Assembly: GCF_900142415.1 (NCBI RefSeq)
Contig: NZ_FRAU01000003.1
Location: 126,307 to 190,306 of the forward strand
Direction: 5' to 3'
Origin: Rhodothermus profundi
Lineage (GTDB): Bacteria > Bacteroidota > Rhodothermia > Rhodothermales > Rhodothermaceae
DNA: 64,000 bases
A program made the position numbers and the translations under genes. Below the pieces are notes generated by a model, which did no database searches, was not told the DNA's origin, and was given only the letters and a program-made list of their open reading frames with translations. Of this stretch, positions 1 to 8,196 are shown piece by piece (position 1 is the first letter of the stretch; every line of letters starts with the position of its first letter).

Positions 1-246
1 ATGCGATCAGATCGATTCGGTCGATCCAATGCGCTGCCCGTGCCAGGCGGAATGGCCTCCTGACGGAGGCTGCTCGGCTTATCATGTGGGGACGCATTGT
101 GGAAGCCTTCGCTATGGGTAAGCTTACCTGATAGCGAAATGAAAAAGCTGGAGCAGAAGCTTGAGATTGACCGTCAGCGCTCAGTCTCAGGAAGTCGCGG
201 ATCGTGCGCGACCGACCTGCTCCGCTCTCGACGTGATAGTAATTAA
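1..246. other. Non-coding stretch rich in inverted repeats
   Basis: No convincing gene is visible; open frames are short and unrecognised. It contains several perfect or near-perfect inverted repeats: arms at 10-15/21-26, 55-60/65-70 (GCCTCC/GGAGGC, 4-base loop), 108-115/131-138 (TTCGCTAT/ATAGCGAA) enclosing the palindrome GGTAAGCTTACC at 117-128, 162-170/181-189, and 194-199/207-212 (GTCGCG/CGCGAC). A longer-range pairing CAATGCG (27-33) with CGCATTG (93-99) encloses the second hairpin. It could be a structured RNA, the 3' region of rmuC, or the eroded end of a mobile element. No T-tract suggests a simple terminator. Confidence 0.4.
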
Positions 247-1635
247 CTAATCCTTATTTCGGCCAACTAGAACCGGACGTATCTGACGGTCGACTGGAAG
301 GAGTTCTTCCACCTCATCCGATCGCCCCTGGAGGGTGCGAAGCCGACGGACTGCCGGGAGGAGGCGGCTGCTAAATGAACCAACAGCTCTGTTGTATGTC
401 TCGACAGCCAGCCCAAGCCGATGACCAAGCTGTTGCAAATGCTCCGCAAACTTGTCCAGACGATGGAGTAATGTTTCGCTCTCACGAGCAATTTGACGAG
501 CATTTTCAGCCATCTGATGCTGTTGCCACCCGAAAGCAATGGCCTTCAGTAAGGCCAATAACGTAGTAGGAGTTGCCAGAGCAACACGCTGTTCATAGGC
601 ATACTCCAGCAAGTCTGGGTCTGCTTCAAATGCGGCATGCAAACAGGCATCGGTAGGTATGAACATTACCGTAAAATCAGGAGCGTTTTCAAACTGATGC
701 CAGTAGGCCCGTCCGGCCAGTTGCTGAATGTGCTGGCGAATGCTTCGGGCATGCTGGCGAAACAGTTTTTGACGTTTCGCTGCATCCTGGGAGTCCAGTG
801 CCTGGAAGTAATCGGTCATCGGTGCCTTGGCATCAACCACCACACAGCCTCCTCCTGGTAGATAGACAACCAGATCGGGCCGTCCCGTTTCGCCACGCAC
901 CTGCAGCTTGAAGTCTACATGCTGCTGCATGCCGGCCAGCTCAACCAGACGCTGCAACTGAAATTCCGCCCAGCGTCCCCGTTGCTGGGTGCCAGAGCGA
1001 AGCGCACTGGTAAGTTGCTGCGTTTGCTGCTGCAATGCCTGATGGGCCTCAAAGAGCTGCCGGAGGTGTTGCTCAAGGGCACCGTACGCCTTTTCGCGTT
1101 TCTGCTCCAGGAGCCGTATCTGCTCCCCCAGCGACTTTAGGGTTTCGTCCAGCGGTTGTACCAGTCCTTTGAATTCTGCTTTTTGAATATCCCAGTCACT
1201 CCGAACCTGGTTCAAGAGTACTTCAAGGGTTTCGCGCGTATGCCGAAGTAGCTCGCCGCTGTTTTCCCGGAGCATCTCCCCGGCCAGCGCCTGAAAGGCC
1301 TCGCGCAGACGCTGCTCGGCCTGCTCCAGCCAGACGATTTTTTCCGTGCCTGCCTTTAGCGCCTCTTCCAGTCGAGCTATCTGCGCGCGCAGCGCCGCAT
1401 TCTCCTGCACGAGCGCCTCGCAGCGTTGCTGAAGGGCGCGTGCCTGCTCCACATGTACGGCCGCTTCGGCCTGACAAGCCGCTGCCTCACGCAGCAGCTG
1501 TTCCTGTTCAGCAACCTGCCGTCGTAAAGCTACCGTTTGCTGGTGCAGCAACCACCAGGTCAGTAGAGCACCGGTCCCCAGACCTATCCCGGTAAAAATA
1601 AGCAGCTCCATAACTGACAATTGATAAACACTCAT
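247..1635 (-). CDS. rmuC: DNA recombination protein RmuC
   Basis: A 462-residue protein with an N-terminal membrane anchor (about residues 11-29), a long charged coiled coil (about 34-125) and a C-terminal RmuC domain. The domain includes a segment reading VVVDAKAPM, typical of the family's nuclease-like fold. RmuC limits inversions and rearrangements at short inverted repeats in Escherichia coli and is predicted to act on DNA ends; its biochemical activity is poorly defined. Length and architecture match the family. The start is the first in-frame ATG before the membrane segment. It is transcribed away from the cas genes, with a 142-base divergent gap to cas4-cas1. The family assignment is firm. 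Confidence 0.92.
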   Translation of the reverse strand: MSVYQLSVMELLIFTGIGLGTGALLTWWLLHQQTVALRRQVAEQEQLLREAAACQAEAAVHVEQARALQQRCEALVQENAALRAQIARLEEALKAGTEKIVWLEQAEQRLREAFQALAGEMLRENSGELLRHTRETLEVLLNQVRSDWDIQKAEFKGLVQPLDETLKSLGEQIRLLEQKREKAYGALEQHLRQLFEAHQALQQQTQQLTSALRSGTQQRGRWAEFQLQRLVELAGMQQHVDFKLQVRGETGRPDLVVYLPGGGCVVVDAKAPMTDYFQALDSQDAAKRQKLFRQHARSIRQHIQQLAGRAYWHQFENAPDFTVMFIPTDACLHAAFEADPDLLEYAYEQRVALATPTTLLALLKAIAFGWQQHQMAENARQIARESETLLHRLDKFAEHLQQLGHRLGLAVETYNRAVGSFSSRLLPAVRRLRTLQGRSDEVEELLPVDRQIRPVLVGRNKD

Positions 1636-1777
1636 TCTGCTTCAAAACATGTAAACATATAAGTTACCTCTTGCTGGAAGAAAGAGCCATTTTCCCTATC
1701 TGATTTACAGTAGAATACCTCATGCCACAAGCAGGTCTTCTCTATCATTTTTCAAACCTTAATAACATCAGGCTAAA

Positions 1778-3367
1778 ATGGCTTCTTCTGGAATACAGGA
1801 GACTGTTAGCTACTGGCCTCTCGGCTGGATATACGAGTTTGCCTGGTGCCTCCGGCGAGGCTACTATGCCTGGGCAGAGGGGCCAGAAACGGCCTCTGTG
1901 GTGCTATCTGCAGGCGGAGTCTGGTGCGTTCATCAGGGATGGGGAGGGCAGGTCATGGTACGGCGGGACCCTGTCGAAGGACCGGTAGTGGCACTGCTCC
2001 GGCCCGTTGAAGCCCACGTGGAAAAGGACGAAGAGATACTTCGCCTCGTGCTGGGAGCTCTGGCGGAGCTATACGAAAAAGCCCGGGGAGAGCCGGTTCG
2101 CTGGGGAGAGATCCAAGAGCAATCGCCAGGGCGAGCAGTCCGGATACGGATTGACGAAACCGTGCGACGCAGCTGGCAGCAACTGGAGCGGCAGATTCGG
2201 GCGGTCATTCAGGAGGGCCGGATTCCCGAACCACGTGCCGATGATCGTTGTCTGCGGTGTCCCCGACAGGCGGTGTGCGTCCCCTTCGACGCGTCCTCCG
2301 AAAAAGAAGCACAGGAGGCCTGCGTTCAGCCACCTGTGCGGACCGCTCGTACGTTGTATGTAGATGAAGTGGGTGCGGTGGTGCGACGGGAAGGTCGCCA
2401 ACTCCTGGTTACTGTCAGCACGAACGGCCAACGCGCGGAGCGCCTTCGGCTACCTGCGTTGCTGATCGATCAACTGGTGCTGGTGGGTCCCGTGCAGATC
2501 ACTACCCAGGCCCTTCGACTCCTGCTGCGAACCAACACCGACATTGTCTATCTATCGCGGAGCGGCCGCTTCGAGGGACGCCTGGCACCAGAATTCCATC
2601 CGCATGTCGCTTTGCGGCTAGCCCAGTATGCGGCATATGCCGACCCGGAAAAATCGCTTTCGCTTGCCCGCAGGTTCGTTCAGGCCAAGCTGCACGGCAT
2701 GGCCACGCTGCTTCGTCGCCGGCGACGTCACCATGCACGGCCGTTGCTTCAGCAGGTGGCTGGCCAGATCCTAGAAGATGCCCGCCGACTTTCGCGGGCC
2801 GCATCGATTGACGTGGTGATGGGCATTGAGGGCGTGGCCACCCGCCGCTATTTCAGTGTATTTGAAGCGCTACTCAGGCGGGCGAAGGAAGAGTGGCCTA
2901 CGTTCTCCGGTCGGAAGCGTCGTCCACCAACTGATCCGGTCAATGCCACACTGAGCTATGTGTACACGCTGTTGCTGAGCAACCTGGTAACAGCGTGTGC
3001 GGTCGCCGGATTGGATCCGTACATCGGTTTTCTACATGCGCCACGCTACGGACGTCCGGCGCTGGCACTGGATCTGATGGAAGGATTTCGTCCGGCAGTT
3101 GCCGATGCGCTGGTGTGCCAGCTTTTTCGACAGAGACGGCTACAGCCCACTCACTTCGAGAAGCGGCCCCCGGGAGTTTATCTAAACGAACGAGGGCGCG
3201 CCATTGTGTTGAGAGCCTGGCAACAGCATCGACAGCGAAGGGTCTACCATCCAGTACTGCACCAGAAGCTAAGCTGGGTACGCTACTTCGAGGCTGAGGC
3301 GCGCCTCCTGGCTCGTTCTCTACTGGACGAGCAGGTCGATTATGAGCCCTCCCTTTTGAAGCCATGA
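1778..3367 (+). CDS. cas1: Cas4-Cas1 fusion, CRISPR adaptation integrase
   Basis: A 529-residue fusion. Residues about 1-178 are a shortened Cas4-like part with Cys24 near the N terminus and Cys158, Cys161 and Cys167 in the pattern CLRCPRQAVC, the usual iron-sulphur ligands. I cannot find the RecB-type nuclease motifs (GxxD, ExK, QL) between them, so this half may not cut. Residues about 190-529 are Cas1, the metal-dependent integrase that with Cas2 inserts spacers into a CRISPR array; the expected catalytic residues are Glu351 (GIEGVATRRYF), His420 (GFLHAPRYG) and Glu435 (LDLMEGFRP). The stop overlaps the cas2 start in ATGA, indicating translational coupling. Fusions of this kind are known in several CRISPR subtypes. 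No array lies in the window. Confidence 0.93.
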   Translation: MASSGIQETVSYWPLGWIYEFAWCLRRGYYAWAEGPETASVVLSAGGVWCVHQGWGGQVMVRRDPVEGPVVALLRPVEAHVEKDEEILRLVLGALAELYEKARGEPVRWGEIQEQSPGRAVRIRIDETVRRSWQQLERQIRAVIQEGRIPEPRADDRCLRCPRQAVCVPFDASSEKEAQEACVQPPVRTARTLYVDEVGAVVRREGRQLLVTVSTNGQRAERLRLPALLIDQLVLVGPVQITTQALRLLLRTNTDIVYLSRSGRFEGRLAPEFHPHVALRLAQYAAYADPEKSLSLARRFVQAKLHGMATLLRRRRRHHARPLLQQVAGQILEDARRLSRAASIDVVMGIEGVATRRYFSVFEALLRRAKEEWPTFSGRKRRPPTDPVNATLSYVYTLLLSNLVTACAVAGLDPYIGFLHAPRYGRPALALDLMEGFRPAVADALVCQLFRQRRLQPTHFEKRPPGVYLNERGRAIVLRAWQQHRQRRVYHPVLHQKLSWVRYFEAEARLLARSLLDEQVDYEPSLLKP

Positions 3368-3645
3368 GATACTGGCTGGTTGGATACGACATCGCCGATA
3401 TGCGTCGACTGCAGCGTGTCGGCCGCTTTATGGAGGATTATGGCCAGCGTCTGCAGTACAGCGTGTTTCTGTGTCGGTTAGAACCCCAGGAAATGCAACG
3501 CATGCGGCGCCGCTTGCGTCGCCTGCTGAACCTGAAGGAAGACCGCGTCTTTTTACTTCCCCTGTGTCGGGAGTGCTTTCATCGTATGGAGCAGCTGGGA
3601 CGTCCGCTTTCGCTTCAGATTGACCAGGACTACTGGATTCTCTGA
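3364..3645 (+). CDS. cas2: CRISPR-associated protein Cas2
   Basis: A 93-residue protein of normal Cas2 length and ferredoxin-like pattern. It begins MRYWLVGYDIAD, with the conserved acidic residue Asp9 after the first strand, and ends in a hydrophobic strand. Cas2 forms the structural core of the Cas1-Cas2 integrase. The start overlaps the cas1 stop by four bases, so the two are almost certainly co-translated. A long imperfect hairpin lies 12 bases after the stop. Confidence 0.93.
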   Translation: MRYWLVGYDIADMRRLQRVGRFMEDYGQRLQYSVFLCRLEPQEMQRMRRRLRRLLNLKEDRVFLLPLCRECFHRMEQLGRPLSLQIDQDYWIL

Positions 3646-3656
3646 GTTTGGTTTAC

Positions 3657-3700
3657 CATGGGACAGCCTTCCTATCTGAAAGCCAGATAGCTGACCCATG
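3657..3700 (+). repeat. Long inverted repeat downstream of cas2
   Basis: A hairpin with three paired segments: CATGGG (3657-3662) with CCCATG (3695-3700), CAG with CTG, and CTATCTG (3672-3678) with CAGATAG (3684-3690), around a five-base loop AAAGC. The left arm carries a five-base bulge. No T-tract follows, so it is not a classical terminator. It may end or attenuate the cas1-cas2 transcript or be a binding site. Confidence 0.5.
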
Positions 3701-3771
3701 CGATCGGCACCAATGCTTACGATCTTCTACTGTTCAGATGCGATAACAACCCGGTTGAACATCTGCCGCCT

Positions 3772-4668
3772 ATGAAAAAAGACTTCAAATCGACCTTCGG
3801 GGAAATCGACGCTGCAGAAGCCGAAAACATCCGCAGCGTCTTCAGAGCCCTGGGAGAGCGGGTGGACCACGCTCTGAGCAAACTCCGGATATACAAGCAG
3901 GAAGACAAAAGAGCTCAGCTCTTCGGCAGTATCGCAGGAGCTGCGGCTGCATTGCTAACCGGCGGACTGGGCCTTGGAGATTTGATCATCTATCCAGTAG
4001 TCTCTTCAGCTACCCGTGCAGCTCTAGGACCTGAAGAAACAGACATGAAACGCATCTATCACAAACTTTCTGAGGCTCTGGAAAAGCGCGCAGCCATGAT
4101 TGTGCATTTTCCGGATGTAGTATTGTCTGGAGAAGAAAGAGATGTAATTTTTAGAGATTTATTATTGCTATATTATGTAAAAAAGAAGCCTCGCAGTAAA
4201 TTACTTGAACAGATAGATAATGAATTAGCTCCAAAGAATATGAAGCTTCATATTTTATTGGATAAACTTATCCATTATATTGGAAATCCTGACGCTCGCG
4301 AAATAGACGATCTGGTGTTTTTCTGTCTGTTCTACTACGGACTAGTAAACCACAAACTTTATCTTTCGCTTCGGGAGGGGCGAGAAGAACTGGAGCTCCA
4401 GCTTGCCTGGGTACTGGGCCAGATGGATACGATGGTTACTATCTTCGAGGCGGTTGAAAAACAACTCATAGCCCGGCACGCGGCTACGCTGGAACTGCGC
4501 GAACCTTTTACGCCAGAGCAGGTGCGTCAGAACTATCGGCGCTTGATGAAAGCATGCCATCCCGACCGTTTTCCAGAAGCCACTGCGGAGATGAAACGAC
4601 AGCTTGAAGAAAAAACACGCCAGCTTAACGAGGCCTATCAGTTCTTTCGGGAACGATTAGGCTTTTAG
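3772..4668 (+). CDS. J-domain protein with a hydrophobic segment, CRISPR-island member
   Basis: A 298-residue protein of unknown function. Residues about 52-80 are glycine/alanine-rich and hydrophobic, possibly membrane-associated. Residues about 110-240 are helical and unrecognised. The last 50 residues form a DnaJ-like J domain with the diagnostic His-Pro-Asp at 263-265 (KACHPDRFPE) followed by the expected helix. J domains stimulate the ATPase of Hsp70 (DnaK) partners. The gene lies between cas2 and cas6 in the same orientation, with gaps of 126 and 70 bases. Bases about 4130-4310 are clearly AT-rich against their surroundings, hinting at a different origin for the middle. J-domain proteins are not standard cas products; the link to CRISPR is by position only. 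Confidence 0.7.
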   Translation: MKKDFKSTFGEIDAAEAENIRSVFRALGERVDHALSKLRIYKQEDKRAQLFGSIAGAAAALLTGGLGLGDLIIYPVVSSATRAALGPEETDMKRIYHKLSEALEKRAAMIVHFPDVVLSGEERDVIFRDLLLLYYVKKKPRSKLLEQIDNELAPKNMKLHILLDKLIHYIGNPDAREIDDLVFFCLFYYGLVNHKLYLSLREGREELELQLAWVLGQMDTMVTIFEAVEKQLIARHAATLELREPFTPEQVRQNYRRLMKACHPDRFPEATAEMKRQLEEKTRQLNEAYQFFRERLGF

Positions 4669-4738
4669 GACTTGTCTATTTGCAACCGCAGGCGCTACTT
4701 TACTAGTTATCCAGAAGTCCCTGCAATCCTTCCCAACC

Positions 4739-5725
4739 GTGACGCCTGCTATCCCTTCTGGGCTAGATCAGTTGTGCTGGTCGGTGATACAGTTCGACCT
4801 AGACGTATGCGCTCCCATTGATCTGGGCAGTATGCCGGCTGCCACGATACGCGGTGCACTGGGCGCTTCACTCCGCCGCCTGGTATGCATCACGCGGCTC
4901 TCTGACTGCACGGACTGTCCCTTTCGCTGGCCATGCATCTATGGATATCTGTTTGAAACGCCACCCCCTCCCGGTGGGCAGCAGTTACGCAAGCTTCAGA
5001 ATGTGCCTCGCCCCTATGTAGTGCGGCGCCCCAAACTCCATGAACGCCAGTTCGTCCCTGGGACGACACTTCAGATCGAGCTTCTATTGATTGGTCGAGC
5101 CCGCATGTATCTGCCCTATCTTATGCTGGCCCTGCAGCGGCTGGAGACGCAGGGAATCGGACGCGGGCGCCGCGAGGGCACCGGGCGTTTTCGTCTGGTT
5201 TTGGCGCGGGCGCTGCGTCCAGATGGAACGTATGATGTCGTCTATGACCGCACATGCCGACAGGTGCTGGCCGAGGTGCCAGCGTGGCGGCCGGCTGATC
5301 TGCTTTCCTCCGGATACCCCGGAGAGGTTATGCGTTTGCGTACCAATACACCGCTCCGCTTAAAGGCAGCAGGACACCTGGTGCGGAAGCTTACGTTCCG
5401 TATTCTGCTTCGCTCTATTCTCAGTCGGCTGTCCAGCCTGGCCGCCTTTCATGCAGAGACAACGCTGCAGCTTGACTTTGCCAGTCTGTTGCGGCAGGCC
5501 GAAGCGGTCCGCACCCGAGAAGACCGACTGCAATGGTTCGATGGCCTGCAGCGCTACTCCAAGCGACAGCGCACCACGATGCGGCTGGGTGGACTGGTTG
5601 GTGAGATCATCTTCGAAGGCATCTCTCCAGAGCTCTGGGCCTGGCTGACGCTGGGCGCTGCGCTGCACGTGGGGCATGGAGCTGTAATGGGGCTAGGGCA
5701 CTACGATATCGAACCCGTATCATAG
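4739..5725 (+). CDS. cas6: CRISPR pre-crRNA endoribonuclease Cas6
   Basis: A 328-residue RAMP protein. Near residues 50-66 it has the cysteine pattern C-x6-C-x2-C-x5-C found in a subset of Cas6 proteins (the PF10040-type family). The C terminus carries the glycine-rich Cas6 signature (HVGHGAVMGLGHYDI). Cas6 cuts the repeats of pre-crRNA to give mature guides, mainly for type I and type III systems. The start is GTG at 4739, because no better ATG lies upstream of the conserved N-terminal strand. The last six bases overlap the convergent CARF-HEPN gene. Its presence implies a transcribed CRISPR array elsewhere. Confidence 0.85.
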   Translation: MTPAIPSGLDQLCWSVIQFDLDVCAPIDLGSMPAATIRGALGASLRRLVCITRLSDCTDCPFRWPCIYGYLFETPPPPGGQQLRKLQNVPRPYVVRRPKLHERQFVPGTTLQIELLLIGRARMYLPYLMLALQRLETQGIGRGRREGTGRFRLVLARALRPDGTYDVVYDRTCRQVLAEVPAWRPADLLSSGYPGEVMRLRTNTPLRLKAAGHLVRKLTFRILLRSILSRLSSLAAFHAETTLQLDFASLLRQAEAVRTREDRLQWFDGLQRYSKRQRTTMRLGGLVGEIIFEGISPELWAWLTLGAALHVGHGAVMGLGHYDIEPVS

Positions 5726-7054
5726 GGGACGTATCTGGGGAAGACGCTTCAGCGCTGGATCGCCCAGATGCTGTTCGAGAACGGCCAGCACGGCAGAAAG
5801 TTGGTCTCGCAGCTCTTCCGGACGAAGTGGCGGTTCGTTTTTTCCAGTCCTTGCATGCGCTATGCGATTCCGTAACTGACGTAGTGAACGAACGCACGCC
5901 ACCAAGTCGTGCAAATCGGGTAACAACTGTTTCTTTACTGAGGGATGGAGCAAAGCGTCTACGAGTCGTTGCTGGTTGCGGAGCCCTCCTTTGTTAGCTA
6001 CTCTGCTACTTGGGTCTACCTGATAGATCTCGCCGAGGCGAGAGACGACCGCCTCATAAGCCGCAAGGACGGCTAGTCCAAGCCGATCGTGGCGTAGATG
6101 ACTGCGGGCAATTTGCAACATGGCCTCCCAGTCGCTCCGAGCATTGGCCAGTTGGTCCGGCGTGTACCTCAAGGTGGGGAGGATCATTCGGAAGGGGAGG
6201 GGAAGAGCTTCAGCCTGTTGTTCAAGATGTGCTAATCTTTGCGATAACCGTCTGCTTCGATGACGGACGTCTGACAGCAGGTTAAACTGCAGCTGATAAG
6301 CATAATCCCGTAATTCCTGGGCCAGACCAGGATTAATCTGATTTTTCATTAAACGAAGCAATTCAGAGATTTCCTGATTCTCGGCAAACGTGCGAGCAGC
6401 CAGACTCCACTGCATGAGCTCCAGCAGAGGGGACAGATCGAAAATTGGAGCACGGTCTGCGAAGTAGCCTCGCAGTTCATGTGCTCCATAGAAGAGCGAT
6501 CCAAGGCGGATGCCTGGGCGGGTTATACTCAGAAAAAACATGGCCAGTAGTAGAAAGAACGGCTGATAGCGCAGGCCATGCGTGATGTCGAGAGAAAGGA
6601 GACCCTCGGGAATAGAAAGCTCGGTCAATGCCCGAAAGGTCTGCCACAGCTCTTCATGAGAACGACCCACAGGGATGAGGTGCAACGAACAGGGATGTTC
6701 GAGAAATGCTTCAACCCGATGTTGCACCTGAGGGAGCAGGTTACGTACTGCCTCTTCGTCACGCTGTTCGATGTATTCGTATAGCTTACAGTAAAGTTCA
6801 TCGTCCCCGTCTGTGGGGGCTGGTGTGGCGTGTAGAAACAGGGTATCCCACATAGCATCGACGGTCCCCAGAATAAAAACCTTCCGGAAGCGCCTGGGAT
6901 GGAGTTTCAGGATAGCTTCGCCCACAAAAGGTGTCTCGACGGTTTTCTCAGGGCGGTTGGCCATAAAGTACACGGTGCGACGATAGTTGCGCGCCTGTGC
7001 GTCTGTCCGATAGCGATCACCTGAGCCCAGAAGTAAAAACAGCGTTTCTTTCAT
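5720..7054 (-). CDS. CARF-HEPN ribonuclease (Csx1/Csx2-type, DxTHG), copy 1
   Basis: A 444-residue protein. The N-terminal CARF region starts with a Rossmann-like strand and GSGDRYR, and carries the DxTHG signature as DITHG at 156-160. The C-terminal HEPN domain has the R-x4-H ribonuclease motif RNRIAH at 395-400. In type III CRISPR systems such proteins are activated when cyclic oligoadenylate, made by Cas10 on target recognition, binds the CARF domain; the HEPN domain then degrades RNA nonspecifically. It is the last gene of the minus-strand accessory run, 61 bases after the ring-nuclease-like gene. No Cas10 is in the window, so the source of its activator is unknown. Confidence 0.88.
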   Translation of the reverse strand: MKETLFLLLGSGDRYRTDAQARNYRRTVYFMANRPEKTVETPFVGEAILKLHPRRFRKVFILGTVDAMWDTLFLHATPAPTDGDDELYCKLYEYIEQRDEEAVRNLLPQVQHRVEAFLEHPCSLHLIPVGRSHEELWQTFRALTELSIPEGLLSLDITHGLRYQPFFLLLAMFFLSITRPGIRLGSLFYGAHELRGYFADRAPIFDLSPLLELMQWSLAARTFAENQEISELLRLMKNQINPGLAQELRDYAYQLQFNLLSDVRHRSRRLSQRLAHLEQQAEALPLPFRMILPTLRYTPDQLANARSDWEAMLQIARSHLRHDRLGLAVLAAYEAVVSRLGEIYQVDPSSRVANKGGLRNQQRLVDALLHPSVKKQLLPDLHDLVACVRSLRQLRNRIAHARTGKNEPPLRPEELRDQLSAVLAVLEQHLGDPALKRLPQIRPL

Positions 7055-7115
7055 TTTTCCGTGATGGAAATGTACTGAAAGGGCCAGTCCATATATTCAA
7101 GGGACTGTGTTGTCG

Positions 7116-7766
7116 TCACCTGCAGGGCAGGCGGCGATGAAGACGGGCGAGCTCTTCCAGTTGCTGCCGAAATCGAACCAAGTGTAAATCGACTCGCTCG
7201 ATCCGCACTTCCTGCCGGCCTCCCGAACGTGGATAGAAAAACGTGAGGTCTTCAAGCACGGACTGCTCTGGATGGACCAATACGTGGATACTCTCGTCCT
7301 GCGGGCGGGCATACAGGGAAAATGCAGTGAGCAGGTGTGCACTCATGGTCTTACGGCCGCCTGCAATAGAGGCCACCACACGAGGCGCCTCGGGATCGGC
7401 GCAGAGCCGGGCTACCACCTGGTAACACAGCTCGGCATAACGCCGATCGTCGTCCCAGGTGCGGATGTCGTCCAGCTTGAGCCCATTCCCGCGCAGTGGG
7501 ACATGAATAAACCAGGTGGGCGCCTCCGGGCTCTCTGGTTCCAACTGAAGCACCTCTCGGCAGAAACGCTGCCATACCGAAAAGCCTTCCTCATCAGGTG
7601 TTTCAAAGAGCCGGTGGCGCAAAATCCGCTCACCGGTAAGGGTTGTGACCACGTGAATCTCGTCTGGAATAGCCGGTTGGGGGTGTTCGATGGCCAGCGT
7701 CCAGATGGTTTCGGTGAGGACGGCCGGCGACACACCCAGCGCAATTAACAGGTTGTAGCGTTCCAT
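7116..7766 (-). CDS. CRISPR ring-nuclease-like protein, NE0113 family
   Basis: A 216-residue protein with the two hallmarks of the Cas_NE0113 family: an N-terminal GVSPAVLTETIWTL (11-24) and SIAGGRKTMS (133-142). This CARF-type fold occurs at the N terminus of some Csm6 proteins and as stand-alone proteins in type III loci, where members bind or cleave cyclic oligoadenylates and so switch off the signal. Here there is no HEPN domain, which fits an off-switch rather than an effector. It lies between two unrecognised small genes and CARF-HEPN copy 1, all on the same strand. Family membership is fairly sure; the enzymatic role is inference. Confidence 0.8.
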   Translation of the reverse strand: MERYNLLIALGVSPAVLTETIWTLAIEHPQPAIPDEIHVVTTLTGERILRHRLFETPDEEGFSVWQRFCREVLQLEPESPEAPTWFIHVPLRGNGLKLDDIRTWDDDRRYAELCYQVVARLCADPEAPRVVASIAGGRKTMSAHLLTAFSLYARPQDESIHVLVHPEQSVLEDLTFFYPRSGGRQEVRIERVDLHLVRFRQQLEELARLHRRLPCR

Positions 7767-7780
7767 CGACCTTCAGCCGT

Positions 7781-8173
7781 TCAGTTTCGTTGCAGGGATA
7801 GCAGCTTCTGAACCACTTCTTCGGGCGAGAGCCCGGTCGACGTCAGCGTGCCCTGTAGCTCATACGGAAAGGCTGGCGCCCAGCGCAGCGTTCCCTGCCG
7901 CACGCCCAGACGCAGCAGGCGCGCTTCTAGAGCGTCCAGCCACCGCGCCAGCCGCCCTCGCTGCAGCGACACCGAGTTGAACTGCCGCACAAAGCAAGCC
8001 TTCACCTGTCCGGTACGCTCATTGCGCCAGATCTGGTCAGCCTGGCGTTGCAGGAAAGCACGCACAGTTGGAGTCATCTGATGTTCCAGGATCTCCACCT
8101 GAATCTCCACCGCAACTGACAGAGGCCCCTGGTAACTGGCCTCGTACATGTGCACAAAAACTTTGTTATTCAT
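7781..8173 (-). CDS. Uncharacterised protein in the CRISPR accessory operon
   Basis: A 130-residue protein I do not recognise. It begins MNNKVFVHMYEAS, has alternating strand-like and helical segments and a basic middle, and contains no obvious membrane segment, signal peptide or metal motif. It lies 14 bases from the ring-nuclease-like gene and 23 bases from the 121-residue gene upstream, so the three are probably co-transcribed. Codon use looks like that of the neighbours. It may be a subunit or regulator linked to cyclic-oligoadenylate signalling, by position only. Confidence 0.6.
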   Translation of the reverse strand: MNNKVFVHMYEASYQGPLSVAVEIQVEILEHQMTPTVRAFLQRQADQIWRNERTGQVKACFVRQFNSVSLQRGRLARWLDALEARLLRLGVRQGTLRWAPAFPYELQGTLTSTGLSPEEVVQKLLSLQRN

Positions 8174-8196
8174 GGCATCTGTGGTTGAATTTTTAT

